From contig CAILCI010000033.1 of NCBI GenBank assembly GCA_903832625.1, positions 1 through 64,000 on the forward strand: DNA of 64,000 nucleotides, read 5' to 3'. This stretch comes from an uncultured Burkholderiales bacterium. GTDB taxonomy: Bacteria; Pseudomonadota; Gammaproteobacteria; Burkholderiales; Burkholderiaceae_C. Of the stretch, positions 8,367 through 17,427 are shown piece by piece; position 1 is the first letter of the stretch, and every line of letters begins with the position of its first letter. The position numbers and the translations under genes are program-made. The notes below the pieces were generated by a model. The model had not been told where the DNA came from and ran no database searches. It worked only from the letters and a program-made list of their open reading frames with translations.

Positions 8367-10046
8367 ATGCTCAAACATCTCGGACCAATTGCAGGGATGG
8401 CCGCCCACGCCTCATGGGTGGCCTCCGCTGGCTACGACAACAAAGTCATCTTGTGGGATGCCGCCACGAAAAAACCATTGGCGCAAGGTCTTCATGACCA
8501 TTTGGTCAACAGTTGCGCCTTCAGCGCGGATGGTCAGTGGCTAGTGAGCGCCAGCAGCGACTATTCGGCACGATTGTGGTCACTGCCCAACCTGCGGCTG
8601 CACGCCGTACTGCTCGGCCACGAAGACGATGTGGACATGGCCGTGTTTTCGCCTAACAGCCAACTCATTGCCACGTGTGCGCTCGATCGACGGGTGCGAG
8701 TTTTCGATTTGCAAGGGCGCTGTCAAATGACCTTTGAGGGACACACCGGCAATGTGCTGGCCTTGGCTTGGACAGCCGACGGTCAAGGGCTGATTTCCAC
8801 CAGTGTGGACGGCACGATTCGCCAATGGAGTTTGCCAACGGGTCAGCAATCCAGCATCAACGATTTGCAGATTCGCACCGATTCGCTGGAGATTGCCAGC
8901 GATGGCACGATTTACGCAGGCGACGATTTGGGCCGCATCGCCAGCGTTCGCAACGGGCACATCGCCTACACCCAGGCGCATCAAGCGGGCATCAAAAAAG
9001 TGGTGCTCAACGATGCGCGACAACAATTGGTCTGCCTGAGTTATGACAGCAGCATGAGTATTTGGGATGTGCGCCAAAGCGAACCCCACTTGCTCAGCCG
9101 ATGCCCCTTGCCGGCGTTGATATGGGCTCGCAGCGCAGCTATTCTTGAAGACTCACGCGTGGCAGTAGGCACATTTGGCAGCACCTATGCGGTGTTTGAT
9201 AGCGAAACCATGTCTTGGGACATGACGGGAGTTGAAGCGGGCTCGGCCATCAATGCACTGCTGAGCGTGAACAACCACACCTACGCAGTAGGCGACTCTG
9301 GCGCAGTGCTTGACAACGGCGAGCGCATCGCAGAGATGGGGAGTTTGTGCAATTTTTTAGTGTTGTCACACCACTTATTGCTGACCGGTGGCCAACTTGG
9401 CCAGTTGTTCAACGCCAAATCGGGTGAGGTACTTCACCAACACCACTCACCCTTGAACTGTGGCGTTGCGTTCACTCATGCGCACAAGCCGCATTTGGCC
9501 ATCGGCACGTACACGGGCGAGATACTGATTTTTAAATTCAGTGGCTTAGAGCTTGAATTGATCCACACCCTCAAAACCTACGACAACGCAGTCAAGGGTT
9601 TGAGTGTGGCGCAAGGGAAGTTGTTCTCCGTTTGTGCCAATACCCGCATTGCCTGGCACAGCTTAGAAGACTTTTCTTTGTTGCACCACATAGATCACGC
9701 CCACGACAAAATTGTCAACGATTGTTGCGGCATTGACGCGCATCACTTTGCCACGGTGAGCCGCGACCGCAGCCTCAAAATTTGGAATGATCAAGACGTA
9801 GAAGTTTTTGCCAGCCCACATCTGAATTCAATCAAATGCATTGCCATTGACGACACAAAAACCCATTTGCTCACGGGCAGCTACGGTGGCAGCTTGGCGC
9901 TGTTTGACCTTGAGCACAAAACTTGGTCCCAGTTTGCACGCCCCACCACAGCGGGTATTTCAGACATCACATGGGACGCCAGTCAACAACAGTTTTTGGC
10001 GGCGTCTTACGATGGGCACATTTACCCTTTGCGAATTTCGCCATGA
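8367..10046 (+). CDS. WD40-repeat beta-propeller protein
   Basis: The protein is about 559 residues and consists almost wholly of WD40 repeats, visible as recurring cores such as SAGYDNKVILWD, SASSDYSARLWS and TVSRDRSLKIWN; the later ones are degenerate. About 12-14 blades are suggested, i.e. probably two propellers. No signal peptide or catalytic domain is present, so it is likely a cytoplasmic scaffold. The ATG at 8367 was chosen because the first blade begins there; a TTG at 8313 would add 18 residues. The stop overlaps the next start (ATGA at 10043-10046), so it is translationally coupled to the FGE-fold protein. Confidence 0.85.
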   Translation: MLKHLGPIAGMAAHASWVASAGYDNKVILWDAATKKPLAQGLHDHLVNSCAFSADGQWLVSASSDYSARLWSLPNLRLHAVLLGHEDDVDMAVFSPNSQLIATCALDRRVRVFDLQGRCQMTFEGHTGNVLALAWTADGQGLISTSVDGTIRQWSLPTGQQSSINDLQIRTDSLEIASDGTIYAGDDLGRIASVRNGHIAYTQAHQAGIKKVVLNDARQQLVCLSYDSSMSIWDVRQSEPHLLSRCPLPALIWARSAAILEDSRVAVGTFGSTYAVFDSETMSWDMTGVEAGSAINALLSVNNHTYAVGDSGAVLDNGERIAEMGSLCNFLVLSHHLLLTGGQLGQLFNAKSGEVLHQHHSPLNCGVAFTHAHKPHLAIGTYTGEILIFKFSGLELELIHTLKTYDNAVKGLSVAQGKLFSVCANTRIAWHSLEDFSLLHHIDHAHDKIVNDCCGIDAHHFATVSRDRSLKIWNDQDVEVFASPHLNSIKCIAIDDTKTHLLTGSYGGSLALFDLEHKTWSQFARPTTAGISDITWDASQQQFLAASYDGHIYPLRISP

Positions 10047-11065
10047 ATCACACACCGCACCACGACTGGCATTGGCCCGTGTTTGAAGAAACCCTGTGCG
10101 GCACCATGACTGACCGCGAGCGCTTAGGCCTGCCCCAGCACTATGTGCAAGGTCGGCTGGATGCGCAAATTGCCGAGGCTTATGCGTTTTTGTATGGTCT
10201 GAGCCGCGACAACTTGCTCAACCTCATCGCCTCCACACACCACACGCTCGCGCAGCGTATTGCCGCAGGCAATTTATTGGCTTTGCTGGGCGATCCGCGC
10301 ATTGAGGTGATGCAGCCCGCAATGGTGGAAATTGCAGGCGGCGATGTTCAGCTTGGTTTAGACCCCGATCAAGTCGATGCCGTGTTGGAGCGCTTTAGCG
10401 GCCTAGGCCTCAACCGCGCTTGGATTGAAAAAGAATGTCCAAGCTACTCGGCGTCAATCCAGCCCTTCAAGATCGCCAAATACCCCGTCACCCACCAAGA
10501 ATACAAAGCGTTTTTGTTGGACACGGCTTTTCCAGAAATTCCCAGCAGTTGGGACTTTAGGCGCTATCCGCAAGAACGCGCCAATCATCCTGTCTACACC
10601 GTCAGCCATGCGGCAGCGCAAGCTTATGCGCTGTGGTTGTCAGCGAAAACAGGTCGCGCGTTTCGCTTGCCGACCGAGGCCGAATGGGAGTGGGCTGCCA
10701 TGGGACACGACCATCGTGAGTTTCCGTGGGGCAACAGCTTTCATGCCGACTTTGCCAATTCGGCTGAAACGGGTCTGTTCACCACCACGGCTGTGGGCGT
10801 GTTTTTAGAAGGCGATTCGCCATTTGGCGTGAGCGACATGGCGGGCAATGTGGAGGAATACGTGGCCGACGCCTATGCGCCCTACCCCAACGGTCAATTT
10901 GTACAAGACCATTTGGTGGACATCCACGGTCAATACCACGTCGCACGCGGTGGCAGCTTTGCGCGCTTTCGCGATTTGCTGCGCACCAAGCGCCGACACG
11001 GCCACAACCCCAAGTCGTCCACGTATGCCATGGGGTTTCGTTTGGCTGAAACGCCCAGCGCCTAA
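10043..11065 (+). CDS. FGE-sulfatase-fold (SUMF1/EgtB/PvdO superfamily) protein without catalytic cysteines
   Basis: The 340-residue protein has an N-terminal alpha-helical region (about 1-90) and a C-terminal formylglycine-generating-enzyme fold (about 92-336). The hallmarks are FRLPTEAEWEWAA (207-219), MAGNVEEYV (266-274), RGGSF (302-306) and GFRLA (331-335). In true formylglycine generators two cysteines lie in the segment between RGGS and GFR; here that segment has none, and the only cysteines are Cys19 and Cys132. It is therefore not a standard formylglycine oxidase. It could be a PvdO-like or other oxidoreductase, or a binding module. It starts inside the stop of the WD40 gene and is followed after 9 nt by the TPR gene. 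Confidence 0.85.
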   Translation: MNHTPHHDWHWPVFEETLCGTMTDRERLGLPQHYVQGRLDAQIAEAYAFLYGLSRDNLLNLIASTHHTLAQRIAAGNLLALLGDPRIEVMQPAMVEIAGGDVQLGLDPDQVDAVLERFSGLGLNRAWIEKECPSYSASIQPFKIAKYPVTHQEYKAFLLDTAFPEIPSSWDFRRYPQERANHPVYTVSHAAAQAYALWLSAKTGRAFRLPTEAEWEWAAMGHDHREFPWGNSFHADFANSAETGLFTTTAVGVFLEGDSPFGVSDMAGNVEEYVADAYAPYPNGQFVQDHLVDIHGQYHVARGGSFARFRDLLRTKRRHGHNPKSSTYAMGFRLAETPSA

Positions 11066-11074
11066 ACTTTGCGC

Positions 11075-12496
11075 ATGTCAGAGAATCACCGCGCAGCGCT
11101 GCAACAACTCAACGCCAGCATTGAGGCCGATGCGCACAACTTGCTCACCCGCTTTCAGCGCAGTATGTTGCATCAACTCCTCGCACAGCCTGAGCAGGCG
11201 CTGGCAGATGTGCAAATTGCGCTCGAACTAGAGCCTCATCATCCAGAAGTGCTCAACCTCAGAGGCACGATTTATCTGGATTTGAAGCTGCCTTCAAAAG
11301 CGCTTGCAGATTTTCAACAAGCCTCGCAACACGCTCCGCAATACGCCACGGCTTTTTTCAACTGGGGCAGCACGCTGCAAAGTTTGGGGCAATTGGAAGA
11401 TGCCATTGCTTGCTTTGACCAAGCCCTGGCCATAGAACCTCAGTTTGTGCAAGCCTTGAGCAACAAAGGCACTGCGCTGCACGCGCTCAACCGCCCCAAC
11501 GATGCACTGGCTTGCTACGACCAAGCGTTGATGTACAGCCCCGATTTGCCCGATGTGCAATGGAACAAAGCGCTCTCTTTGCTGACCTTGGGCGACTTCA
11601 AACAAGGCTGGCCTTTGTACGAATACCGCTGGCAAACTCAAGGTTTTATGCCACGCACCTTGCCCAGCACAAGGTGGCTGGGTGAAACCCGCTTGCAAGG
11701 CAAGCGCATTCACATCTATGCAGAACAAGGCTTGGGCGACACGATTCAGTTTTTGCGCTACCTCAGGCCGCTGGCGCAAACGGGCGCGATCATCACACTG
11801 GAAGTGCATTCGTCACTGCTGAGTTTGGCGCAAAAAATTCCGCGCATCGCGCAAGTCATTGCGCTGGGCGAGCGGCCACCTGCGTGCGATGTTCATTGCG
11901 CCCTGATGTCATTGCCTTTGGCCTTGGGTTTGCATTCGCCTATTTCAGCAACTGAGCTGGGCGCTGCGCTGCAAGCCTCGTCGCACCACTTGGCACTTTG
12001 GAATAACAGACTGGGCGCGAAAACCAAGCCACGCATTGGCTTGGTCATGCACGGCAATTTGCGCAATGAAAAAGACGCTTTGCGCAGCATTGCCGCTCCC
12101 TTGTGGTTGAAGCATTTACCGCCCGAATTTGACTATGTGTTGTTGCACGAGCATTTGAGCAGTTCGCAGCGTGAGCATTTTGAAACGCGAGAAAATTTCC
12201 ATTATTTTGGCGACCACATAACCAGCTTTGAAGACACTGCCGCGTTGTGCCAACTGATGGACGTGGTGGTCAGCGTTGACACCAGCGTGGCGCACCTCAG
12301 CGCCAGCTTAGGCCGCCCCACATGGCTGGTTTTGCCCCACGCGCCGGATTGGCGCTGGCAGCTTGAGCGCACTGACAGCCCTTGGTATGCGTCGATGCGT
12401 TTGTTTCGTCAAACACAGGCAACGCAGTGGACAGAAGCTTTACAAAGCATCGCACATGAATTGAGCCGATTTCTTTTGCTGGGCGATAAAATTTGA
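11075..12496 (+). CDS. TPR protein with C-terminal glycosyltransferase-9-like domain
   Basis: The protein is 473 residues. Residues about 1-175 are tetratricopeptide repeats, seen as repeated A...F..AL...P blocks such as AIACFDQALAIEPQF and ALACYDQALMYSPDL. Residues about 200-465 resemble heptosyltransferase/GT-B enzymes, with YAEQGLGDTIQFLRYL near 215-230 and a VSVDTSVAHLSASLGRPTW motif near 400-420, the usual donor-side signature. Proteins of this fusion type are often linked to glycosylation, but donor and acceptor cannot be told. The ATG at 11075 is preferred over a TTG at 11069. The gene is tightly packed with its FGE-fold neighbour and precedes a TonB receptor. Confidence 0.85.
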   Translation: MSENHRAALQQLNASIEADAHNLLTRFQRSMLHQLLAQPEQALADVQIALELEPHHPEVLNLRGTIYLDLKLPSKALADFQQASQHAPQYATAFFNWGSTLQSLGQLEDAIACFDQALAIEPQFVQALSNKGTALHALNRPNDALACYDQALMYSPDLPDVQWNKALSLLTLGDFKQGWPLYEYRWQTQGFMPRTLPSTRWLGETRLQGKRIHIYAEQGLGDTIQFLRYLRPLAQTGAIITLEVHSSLLSLAQKIPRIAQVIALGERPPACDVHCALMSLPLALGLHSPISATELGAALQASSHHLALWNNRLGAKTKPRIGLVMHGNLRNEKDALRSIAAPLWLKHLPPEFDYVLLHEHLSSSQREHFETRENFHYFGDHITSFEDTAALCQLMDVVVSVDTSVAHLSASLGRPTWLVLPHAPDWRWQLERTDSPWYASMRLFRQTQATQWTEALQSIAHELSRFLLLGDKI

Positions 12497-12560
12497 CTCT
12501 GTATCGCATTTATCTTTTTATCTTGTGACCGCGTTTTTGCCTGTTTTCTAAGGACTGTGA

Positions 12561-14660
12561 ATGCCCCGTTTCCCGCTGAATTGCTGGGCTTGTGCCATTG
12601 CAGTGTTGTTGGGCTCCGCCAGCCACGCCGACGATTCAACCGTTGAAATTGCACCCATCACCATCAAACTCAAGCGCTTAGACACCGCTCGAAACGGCTT
12701 GTCTACCGATACCGGCAGCTCCACCTACAACTTTGACGCCACCGACATCGAGGCTCTGCCCTTGGGCGCGAGCACTCCCATCAACCAAGTGCTGTTGCAA
12801 GCGCCAGGTGTGGTGCAAGATTCTTATGGCCAATTGCATGTGCGCGGCGACCATGCCAATGTGCAATACCGCATCAACGGCGTGCTCATTCCAGAACCCA
12901 TTTCTGGTTTTGGTCCGGCCATTGATACGCGGTTTGCCAACAACATCAACTTTCTGACCGGCGCTTTACCGGCGCAATACGGCTATCGCACAGCGGGCGT
13001 GGTGGACATTCAAACCAAGGGTGCAGACGAGCTAGAAAACGGCGCAGAAATTGGCACGGTGTTGGGCAGCAACGGCCACCGCGAACTCAACGCCAGCATT
13101 TCGGGCGTCAAAGGCGACTGGACATATTTCTTCACCGGCACGGGATTAACCAATCCGCTTGGCATTGAAAACACCACCCGCGAACGCACCGCTTTGCACG
13201 ACAAAACTAATCAAAGCAAAGGCTTTGGCTATGCGTCGTATTTGATAGACAGCGCGAGTCGGCTCAGTTTTATGGCGGGCGTGTCGGCTTCAAAATTTCA
13301 AATACCCAACTTGCCGGGGCTCTCGCCCAGCTACAGCTATACAGGCGCGAGCGTTCCCGCCTCGGCTAATCTGAACGCCAACCAGCAAGAACGCAACCAG
13401 TTCCAAACCGTCACTTATCAACACAGCGGCGACGGTGCGCTGGACTACCAAATTTCCGCGTTTCATCGCATCAGCGCGGTGGACTACCAACCCGACACCG
13501 TGGGCGATTTGGTCTACAACGGCATTGCCGCCCGCATACACCGCCAAAGCGATGCTTATGGTTTGCAGTCTGATGCGAGCTACAAAATCGACGCCCGCAA
13601 CACCTTGCGTAGCGGCTTTTTCTTGCAGCACGAGCGCATGGTGGTGGACAACAACTCTTTGGTGTTTGCGGCCAATGCCAGCGGCGTTCAAACCGGATTC
13701 ACGCCCCTTGGCATTCAAGACAACAACACATTTGGCGGCTACACCCTAGGCGTGTATGTGCAAAACGAATTCAAACCCTCGCAGCAATGGACGCTCAACT
13801 ACGGCGCGCGTTACGACCATGTCAACACCGTCACGACTGAGGGGCAACTCAGCCCGCGTTTTGGCGTGGTGTTTGACGCCAGCGACGCCACACGGCTTCA
13901 CGCGGGTTATGCGCGGTATTTCACACCGCCGTCGAGCGAAAAAATCAACACCACGTCGGTCGCCCTGTTTCAAGGCACCACCAATGCCTTGCCTTCTGAC
14001 GCCAACACCGCCGTCAAAGCCGAGCGCTCCAACTACTTTGACGTCGGCGTTTCACACATTGTGAACCCACAGCTCACGCTCGGCATGGATGCCTATTACC
14101 GCCAAGTGAGCAACTTGCAAGACGAAGGCCAGTTTGGCAACGCCTTGATTTACTCCGCCTTCAACTATGCGCAAGGGCGCATTGGCGGCATTGAATGGTC
14201 GGCCAACTACCACGACCACAACTTCAGTGCCTACGGCAATTTGTCGCGCTCGGTGGCCTATGCGCAAAACCTCAGCACAGGGCAATTCAACTTCAGCCCC
14301 GATCAGCTCAACTACATTGCCAACCACTGGGTTCACTTAGACCACGACCAAATGTGGACCGGCTCAGGCGGCATGAGCTACCGCCTGGGCGACAAAACAC
14401 TCAGCGGCGATATGCTGTTTGGCACGGGCTTGCGCAATGGTTTTGCCAACACCGACCACTTGCCTTTTTATGCGCAGTTCAACGCCTCGGTCTTTCAAAA
14501 ATTCAAGTCCTCGCAGTTGGGCAACAACACCGTGCGTTTGAGCGTGCTCAATGTGTTTGACCGCGCCTATGAATTGCGTGATGGCACGGGCATTGGCGTG
14601 GGCGCGCCGCAATGGGGACAACGCCGCACGCTCTATTTAGGGTTGAGCCATGCTTTTTAA
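12561..14660 (+). CDS. TonB-dependent outer-membrane receptor
   Basis: The 699-residue protein has a signal peptide (residues 1-24, cleavage near SHA-DDS), a plug domain (about 40-160; VLLQAPGVVQDSYGQLHVRG and YRINGVLIPEP are typical) and a 22-stranded-barrel region ending in an aromatic terminus (LSHAF). Such receptors import scarce ligands such as metal chelates, vitamins or oligosaccharides using TonB energy. An AAGGA site precedes the ATG. It is the last gene of the 8-14.7 kb cassette, 64 nt after the TPR-glycosyltransferase gene, which suggests the cassette makes or uses a ligand taken up here. The ligand is unknown. Confidence 0.9.
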   Translation: MPRFPLNCWACAIAVLLGSASHADDSTVEIAPITIKLKRLDTARNGLSTDTGSSTYNFDATDIEALPLGASTPINQVLLQAPGVVQDSYGQLHVRGDHANVQYRINGVLIPEPISGFGPAIDTRFANNINFLTGALPAQYGYRTAGVVDIQTKGADELENGAEIGTVLGSNGHRELNASISGVKGDWTYFFTGTGLTNPLGIENTTRERTALHDKTNQSKGFGYASYLIDSASRLSFMAGVSASKFQIPNLPGLSPSYSYTGASVPASANLNANQQERNQFQTVTYQHSGDGALDYQISAFHRISAVDYQPDTVGDLVYNGIAARIHRQSDAYGLQSDASYKIDARNTLRSGFFLQHERMVVDNNSLVFAANASGVQTGFTPLGIQDNNTFGGYTLGVYVQNEFKPSQQWTLNYGARYDHVNTVTTEGQLSPRFGVVFDASDATRLHAGYARYFTPPSSEKINTTSVALFQGTTNALPSDANTAVKAERSNYFDVGVSHIVNPQLTLGMDAYYRQVSNLQDEGQFGNALIYSAFNYAQGRIGGIEWSANYHDHNFSAYGNLSRSVAYAQNLSTGQFNFSPDQLNYIANHWVHLDHDQMWTGSGGMSYRLGDKTLSGDMLFGTGLRNGFANTDHLPFYAQFNASVFQKFKSSQLGNNTVRLSVLNVFDRAYELRDGTGIGVGAPQWGQRRTLYLGLSHAF

Positions 14661-14667
14661 GAAAAGA

Positions 14668-15171
14668 CTAAGGCCGCTTTTGCAGCAGCGGCGTGATCAA
14701 ACTCTCCAACATCTCGGTGGTGACGGCTGCATCGCCCACATGCCCGTTTTTGCGCAACACGCCGTCGCGGTCCATCACAAAGGTCGAGGGCAAACGCCAA
14801 ACACGGCCTAGTTCGGCCATGTTGGCATCAGACTTGTGCGCCAGCGAAAAACTGAATGGCTTGGCATACGCTTTGACCGCATTCAAGTTTTTGGCGTCGT
14901 CCATGCTGACAGCGAGCACCTCAAAACCTTGGTCTTTGTGCGCTTGATAAAAAGCCTCGATGGCAGGCATTTCTTCTTTGCACGGCGCACACCAAGTTGC
15001 CCAAAAATTCACCAACACCACGCGGCCTTTGAGTTGTGCGCTGCTGAGCACGGTTTGACCATCTAGCAGCTTGGCTTGGAATTGCGGTTGGGATACGCCG
15101 AGTTGTAGGTCTGCGGCTTGGGTGCTGAAGCACAAACAACAACAGATCAATGTGAAAAATAACTTGAACAT
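14668..15171 (-). CDS. TlpA-family periplasmic thiol-disulfide oxidoreductase
   Basis: The 167-residue protein has a signal peptide (cleavage near TQA-ADL) and a thioredoxin fold with active site WCAPC (Cys61, Cys64), a cis-proline-type loop in RLPSTFVMD and the VNFWATWC lead-in. It resembles TlpA/ResA proteins, which reduce disulfides in the periplasm, for example on apocytochromes or copper proteins. It converges with the TonB receptor gene only 7 nt away, so the pair are not co-transcribed. Confidence 0.9.
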   Translation of the reverse strand: MFKLFFTLICCCLCFSTQAADLQLGVSQPQFQAKLLDGQTVLSSAQLKGRVVLVNFWATWCAPCKEEMPAIEAFYQAHKDQGFEVLAVSMDDAKNLNAVKAYAKPFSFSLAHKSDANMAELGRVWRLPSTFVMDRDGVLRKNGHVGDAAVTTEMLESLITPLLQKRP

Positions 15172-15273
15172 GCCAACCTTGAATCAGTAGTAGCAGCCCT
15201 GAGGCACAAATGCTGCAATTGGCTCTACTATACGAAACATCAATTCACCCACCCTCATCCCAAGGAAAAAGAT

Positions 15274-15780
15274 ATGGAACTACTCACCAAAATGCGCGGC
15301 GACGGCGCGGCTTTGCCGCCCGTGCCTTCTAAAAAATCAGTCGCCATTGCGTGGTTGGGCGGATTTGTGACGTTGGCGCTTTTAGCTGGCGTGAGCAACG
15401 GCTTGAATGTGGCGCTGGTGTTGGGCTCGTTTGGCGCGTCTTGTGTGCTGGTGTTTGGTTTTCCAGATGCGCCTTTTTCGCAACCGCGCAATGTGGTGCT
15501 AGGGCATGTCATCAGCTCATTGATTGGACTCGGGTGTATGCAGCTTTTTGGCGCCGAGTGGTGGTCGGTGGCCATTGCCGTGGGCACAGCCATTGCCGTC
15601 ATGATGCTCACCCGCACCGTGCATCCGCCTGCTGGCTCCAATCCGGTGATTGTGTTTTTAGGCCACCCAAGCTGGGGCTTTTTGCTATTTCCCACATTGG
15701 TTGGCGCAGTGCTGATCGTGCTGGTGGCCTTGGTTTACAACAACCTCAGCCGTGAGGCGCGGTGGCCTAAGTATTGGTGA
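15274..15780 (+). CDS. HPP-family integral membrane protein
   Basis: The 168-residue protein has about four transmembrane helices and the family's diagnostic HPP motif in TRTVHPPAGSNPV. HPP proteins are inner-membrane proteins; a plastid member has been linked to nitrite transport, but the bacterial role is mostly unassigned. An AAGGA-type site precedes the ATG. The gene stands alone between the divergent tlpA-like gene and the MBL hydrolase. Confidence 0.88.
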   Translation: MELLTKMRGDGAALPPVPSKKSVAIAWLGGFVTLALLAGVSNGLNVALVLGSFGASCVLVFGFPDAPFSQPRNVVLGHVISSLIGLGCMQLFGAEWWSVAIAVGTAIAVMMLTRTVHPPAGSNPVIVFLGHPSWGFLLFPTLVGAVLIVLVALVYNNLSREARWPKYW

Positions 15781-15925
15781 TTTTTAATTGCAAAAGCAGA
15801 AGTCGTTCGACCAAAGCAAACTCGCCGTGGAAATGCAAATAGTTCTGATCTTGCGTTTTTTGGCATTGAAGGCAATCATCTATATTTACGTCTGAGTTTT
15901 CAGCTGACGTCCCGATAATCCCCCC

Positions 15926-16564
15926 ATGCTCCACTACCAAACCATCCCCGTCACCCCCTTCCAACAAAACTGCTCGCTGGTCTGGTGCGACAAAACGCTG
16001 CAAGCTGCTGTCATCGACCCCGGTGGCGATTTGGAGGTGTTGCTCGACGCCGTCAAACAACTGGGTTTGACCTTGGAGCAAATTTGGATCACCCACGGCC
16101 ACATTGACCATGCGGGCGCAACCGCCGAATTGGCGCAAATGCTGAATTTGCCCATCATCGGCCCGCACGAAGGCGATCAGTTTTGGATCGACGGCTTGCC
16201 CCAAGCGGCGGCCAGCTATGGTTTTGCGCCTGCGCAAGTGTTCACACCCACGCGCTGGTTGCACGATGGCGATACCGTCACCCTGGGCGAGCACACGCTG
16301 CAAGTGCGCCATTGCCCAGGGCATACGCCGGGGCATGTGGTGTTTTATTCGCCCGAAATCAAACGCGCGTTTGTGGGCGATGTGCTGTTTGCGGGCAGCA
16401 TTGGCCGCACCGATTTTCCGCGTGGCAATCACCAAGATTTGATCAACAGCATCACCCAACGCCTGTGGCCCATGGGCGACGACACGGTGTTCATTCCCGG
16501 CCACGGGCCCGAGAGCACCTTTGGGCGCGAGCGCATCAGCAACCCTTATGTGGGTGGGACTTGA
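15926..16564 (+). CDS. Metallo-beta-lactamase-fold hydrolase (glyoxalase II-like)
   Basis: The 212-residue protein carries the di-metal HxHxDH motif (HGHIDH, residues 57-62) plus the later ligands in CPGHTPGH, FVGDVLF and IPGHGPE. This pattern matches the short glyoxalase II-like / YcbL group that hydrolyses thioesters such as S-lactoylglutathione; the exact substrate is not shown. It is shorter than classical GloB (about 250 residues). It converges with the M48 protease gene, with a 3-nt gap. Confidence 0.9.
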   Translation: MLHYQTIPVTPFQQNCSLVWCDKTLQAAVIDPGGDLEVLLDAVKQLGLTLEQIWITHGHIDHAGATAELAQMLNLPIIGPHEGDQFWIDGLPQAAASYGFAPAQVFTPTRWLHDGDTVTLGEHTLQVRHCPGHTPGHVVFYSPEIKRAFVGDVLFAGSIGRTDFPRGNHQDLINSITQRLWPMGDDTVFIPGHGPESTFGRERISNPYVGGT

Positions 16565-16567
16565 TGT

Positions 16568-17392
16568 TTAACGATTAGCAATAGCTTGCTCATACAAGGG
16601 CATGACCTTGGGCAAGTTGGCTTGTATTTCTTGAATGCGCGTCGTGCTGGCGGGGTGCGTGCTCAACCACTGGGGCGGTGCGCCTTTGTTGGCTTGACTC
16701 ATTTTTTGCCACAAGGTTACGCCCGAGCGCGGATCAAAACCAGCGCGTGCGGCCAATTCCATGCCCACCAAGTCAGCCTCGGTTTCGTCGTCGCGGCTGA
16801 ATTTGAGGGTAAGCAAGTTGGCACCTTGTTTGGCCACAAAGTCGGTCACATTGGGGCTGATGCCAAAAAACACCGAGGCTACGGTGCTGCCAATGGTCGC
16901 CAAGCCGTTCGTGGCGGTGGCTTTGCCCATGCGCTCGCGGGCGTGTTCGCGCAGGGCGTGGGCAATTTCGTGGCCCATGACCATGGCCACTTCGTCGTCG
17001 CTCAAATCGAGTTGCTTCAAGATGGCGCTGTAAAACACAATTTTTCCGCCCGGCATACAAAACGCGTTGATTTGGTTGGCGCCCAACAGGTTGACCTCCC
17101 ATTTCCAATCGCGCGCACGCGGGTTCCAGTCGTAACTCTGCGGAATCAGCTGATTGGCAATGCGACGCAAGCGTATGACTTGCGGGTGTTCGTCTGAGCC
17201 CAAGGCGTTTTGGCTGGCTGCATCTTTGAGGATTTGCGCGTATTGCTGCTTGGCCGATTGCTCCACTTGTTCGGCAGGCACCAGTTTGGCAAACGCCGAT
17301 TCTTGGCCGACTTCCACGCCGTCGCGCGCCAACATGGGCGCAGGGCTGGCCAAGCACGCGGCAACGCATAAAAACACCAGACTTCGTTTCAT
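16568..17392 (-). CDS. M48-family zinc metalloprotease
   Basis: The 274-residue protein has a signal peptide (residues 1-22) and the zinc-binding HEIAH motif (His141, Glu142, His145) with the downstream glutamate in DETEADLVGMELAARAG. It resembles the periplasmic YggG/LoiP and BepA-type proteases that survey outer-membrane protein assembly. There are no C-terminal TPRs, so it is closer to LoiP. It diverges from the AmpG-like transporter across 35 nt. Confidence 0.9.
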   Translation of the reverse strand: MKRSLVFLCVAACLASPAPMLARDGVEVGQESAFAKLVPAEQVEQSAKQQYAQILKDAASQNALGSDEHPQVIRLRRIANQLIPQSYDWNPRARDWKWEVNLLGANQINAFCMPGGKIVFYSAILKQLDLSDDEVAMVMGHEIAHALREHARERMGKATATNGLATIGSTVASVFFGISPNVTDFVAKQGANLLTLKFSRDDETEADLVGMELAARAGFDPRSGVTLWQKMSQANKGAPPQWLSTHPASTTRIQEIQANLPKVMPLYEQAIANR

Positions 17393-17427
17393 TTAAGCCC
17401 CTAGACATTTCGCACGAAAATAACAGT

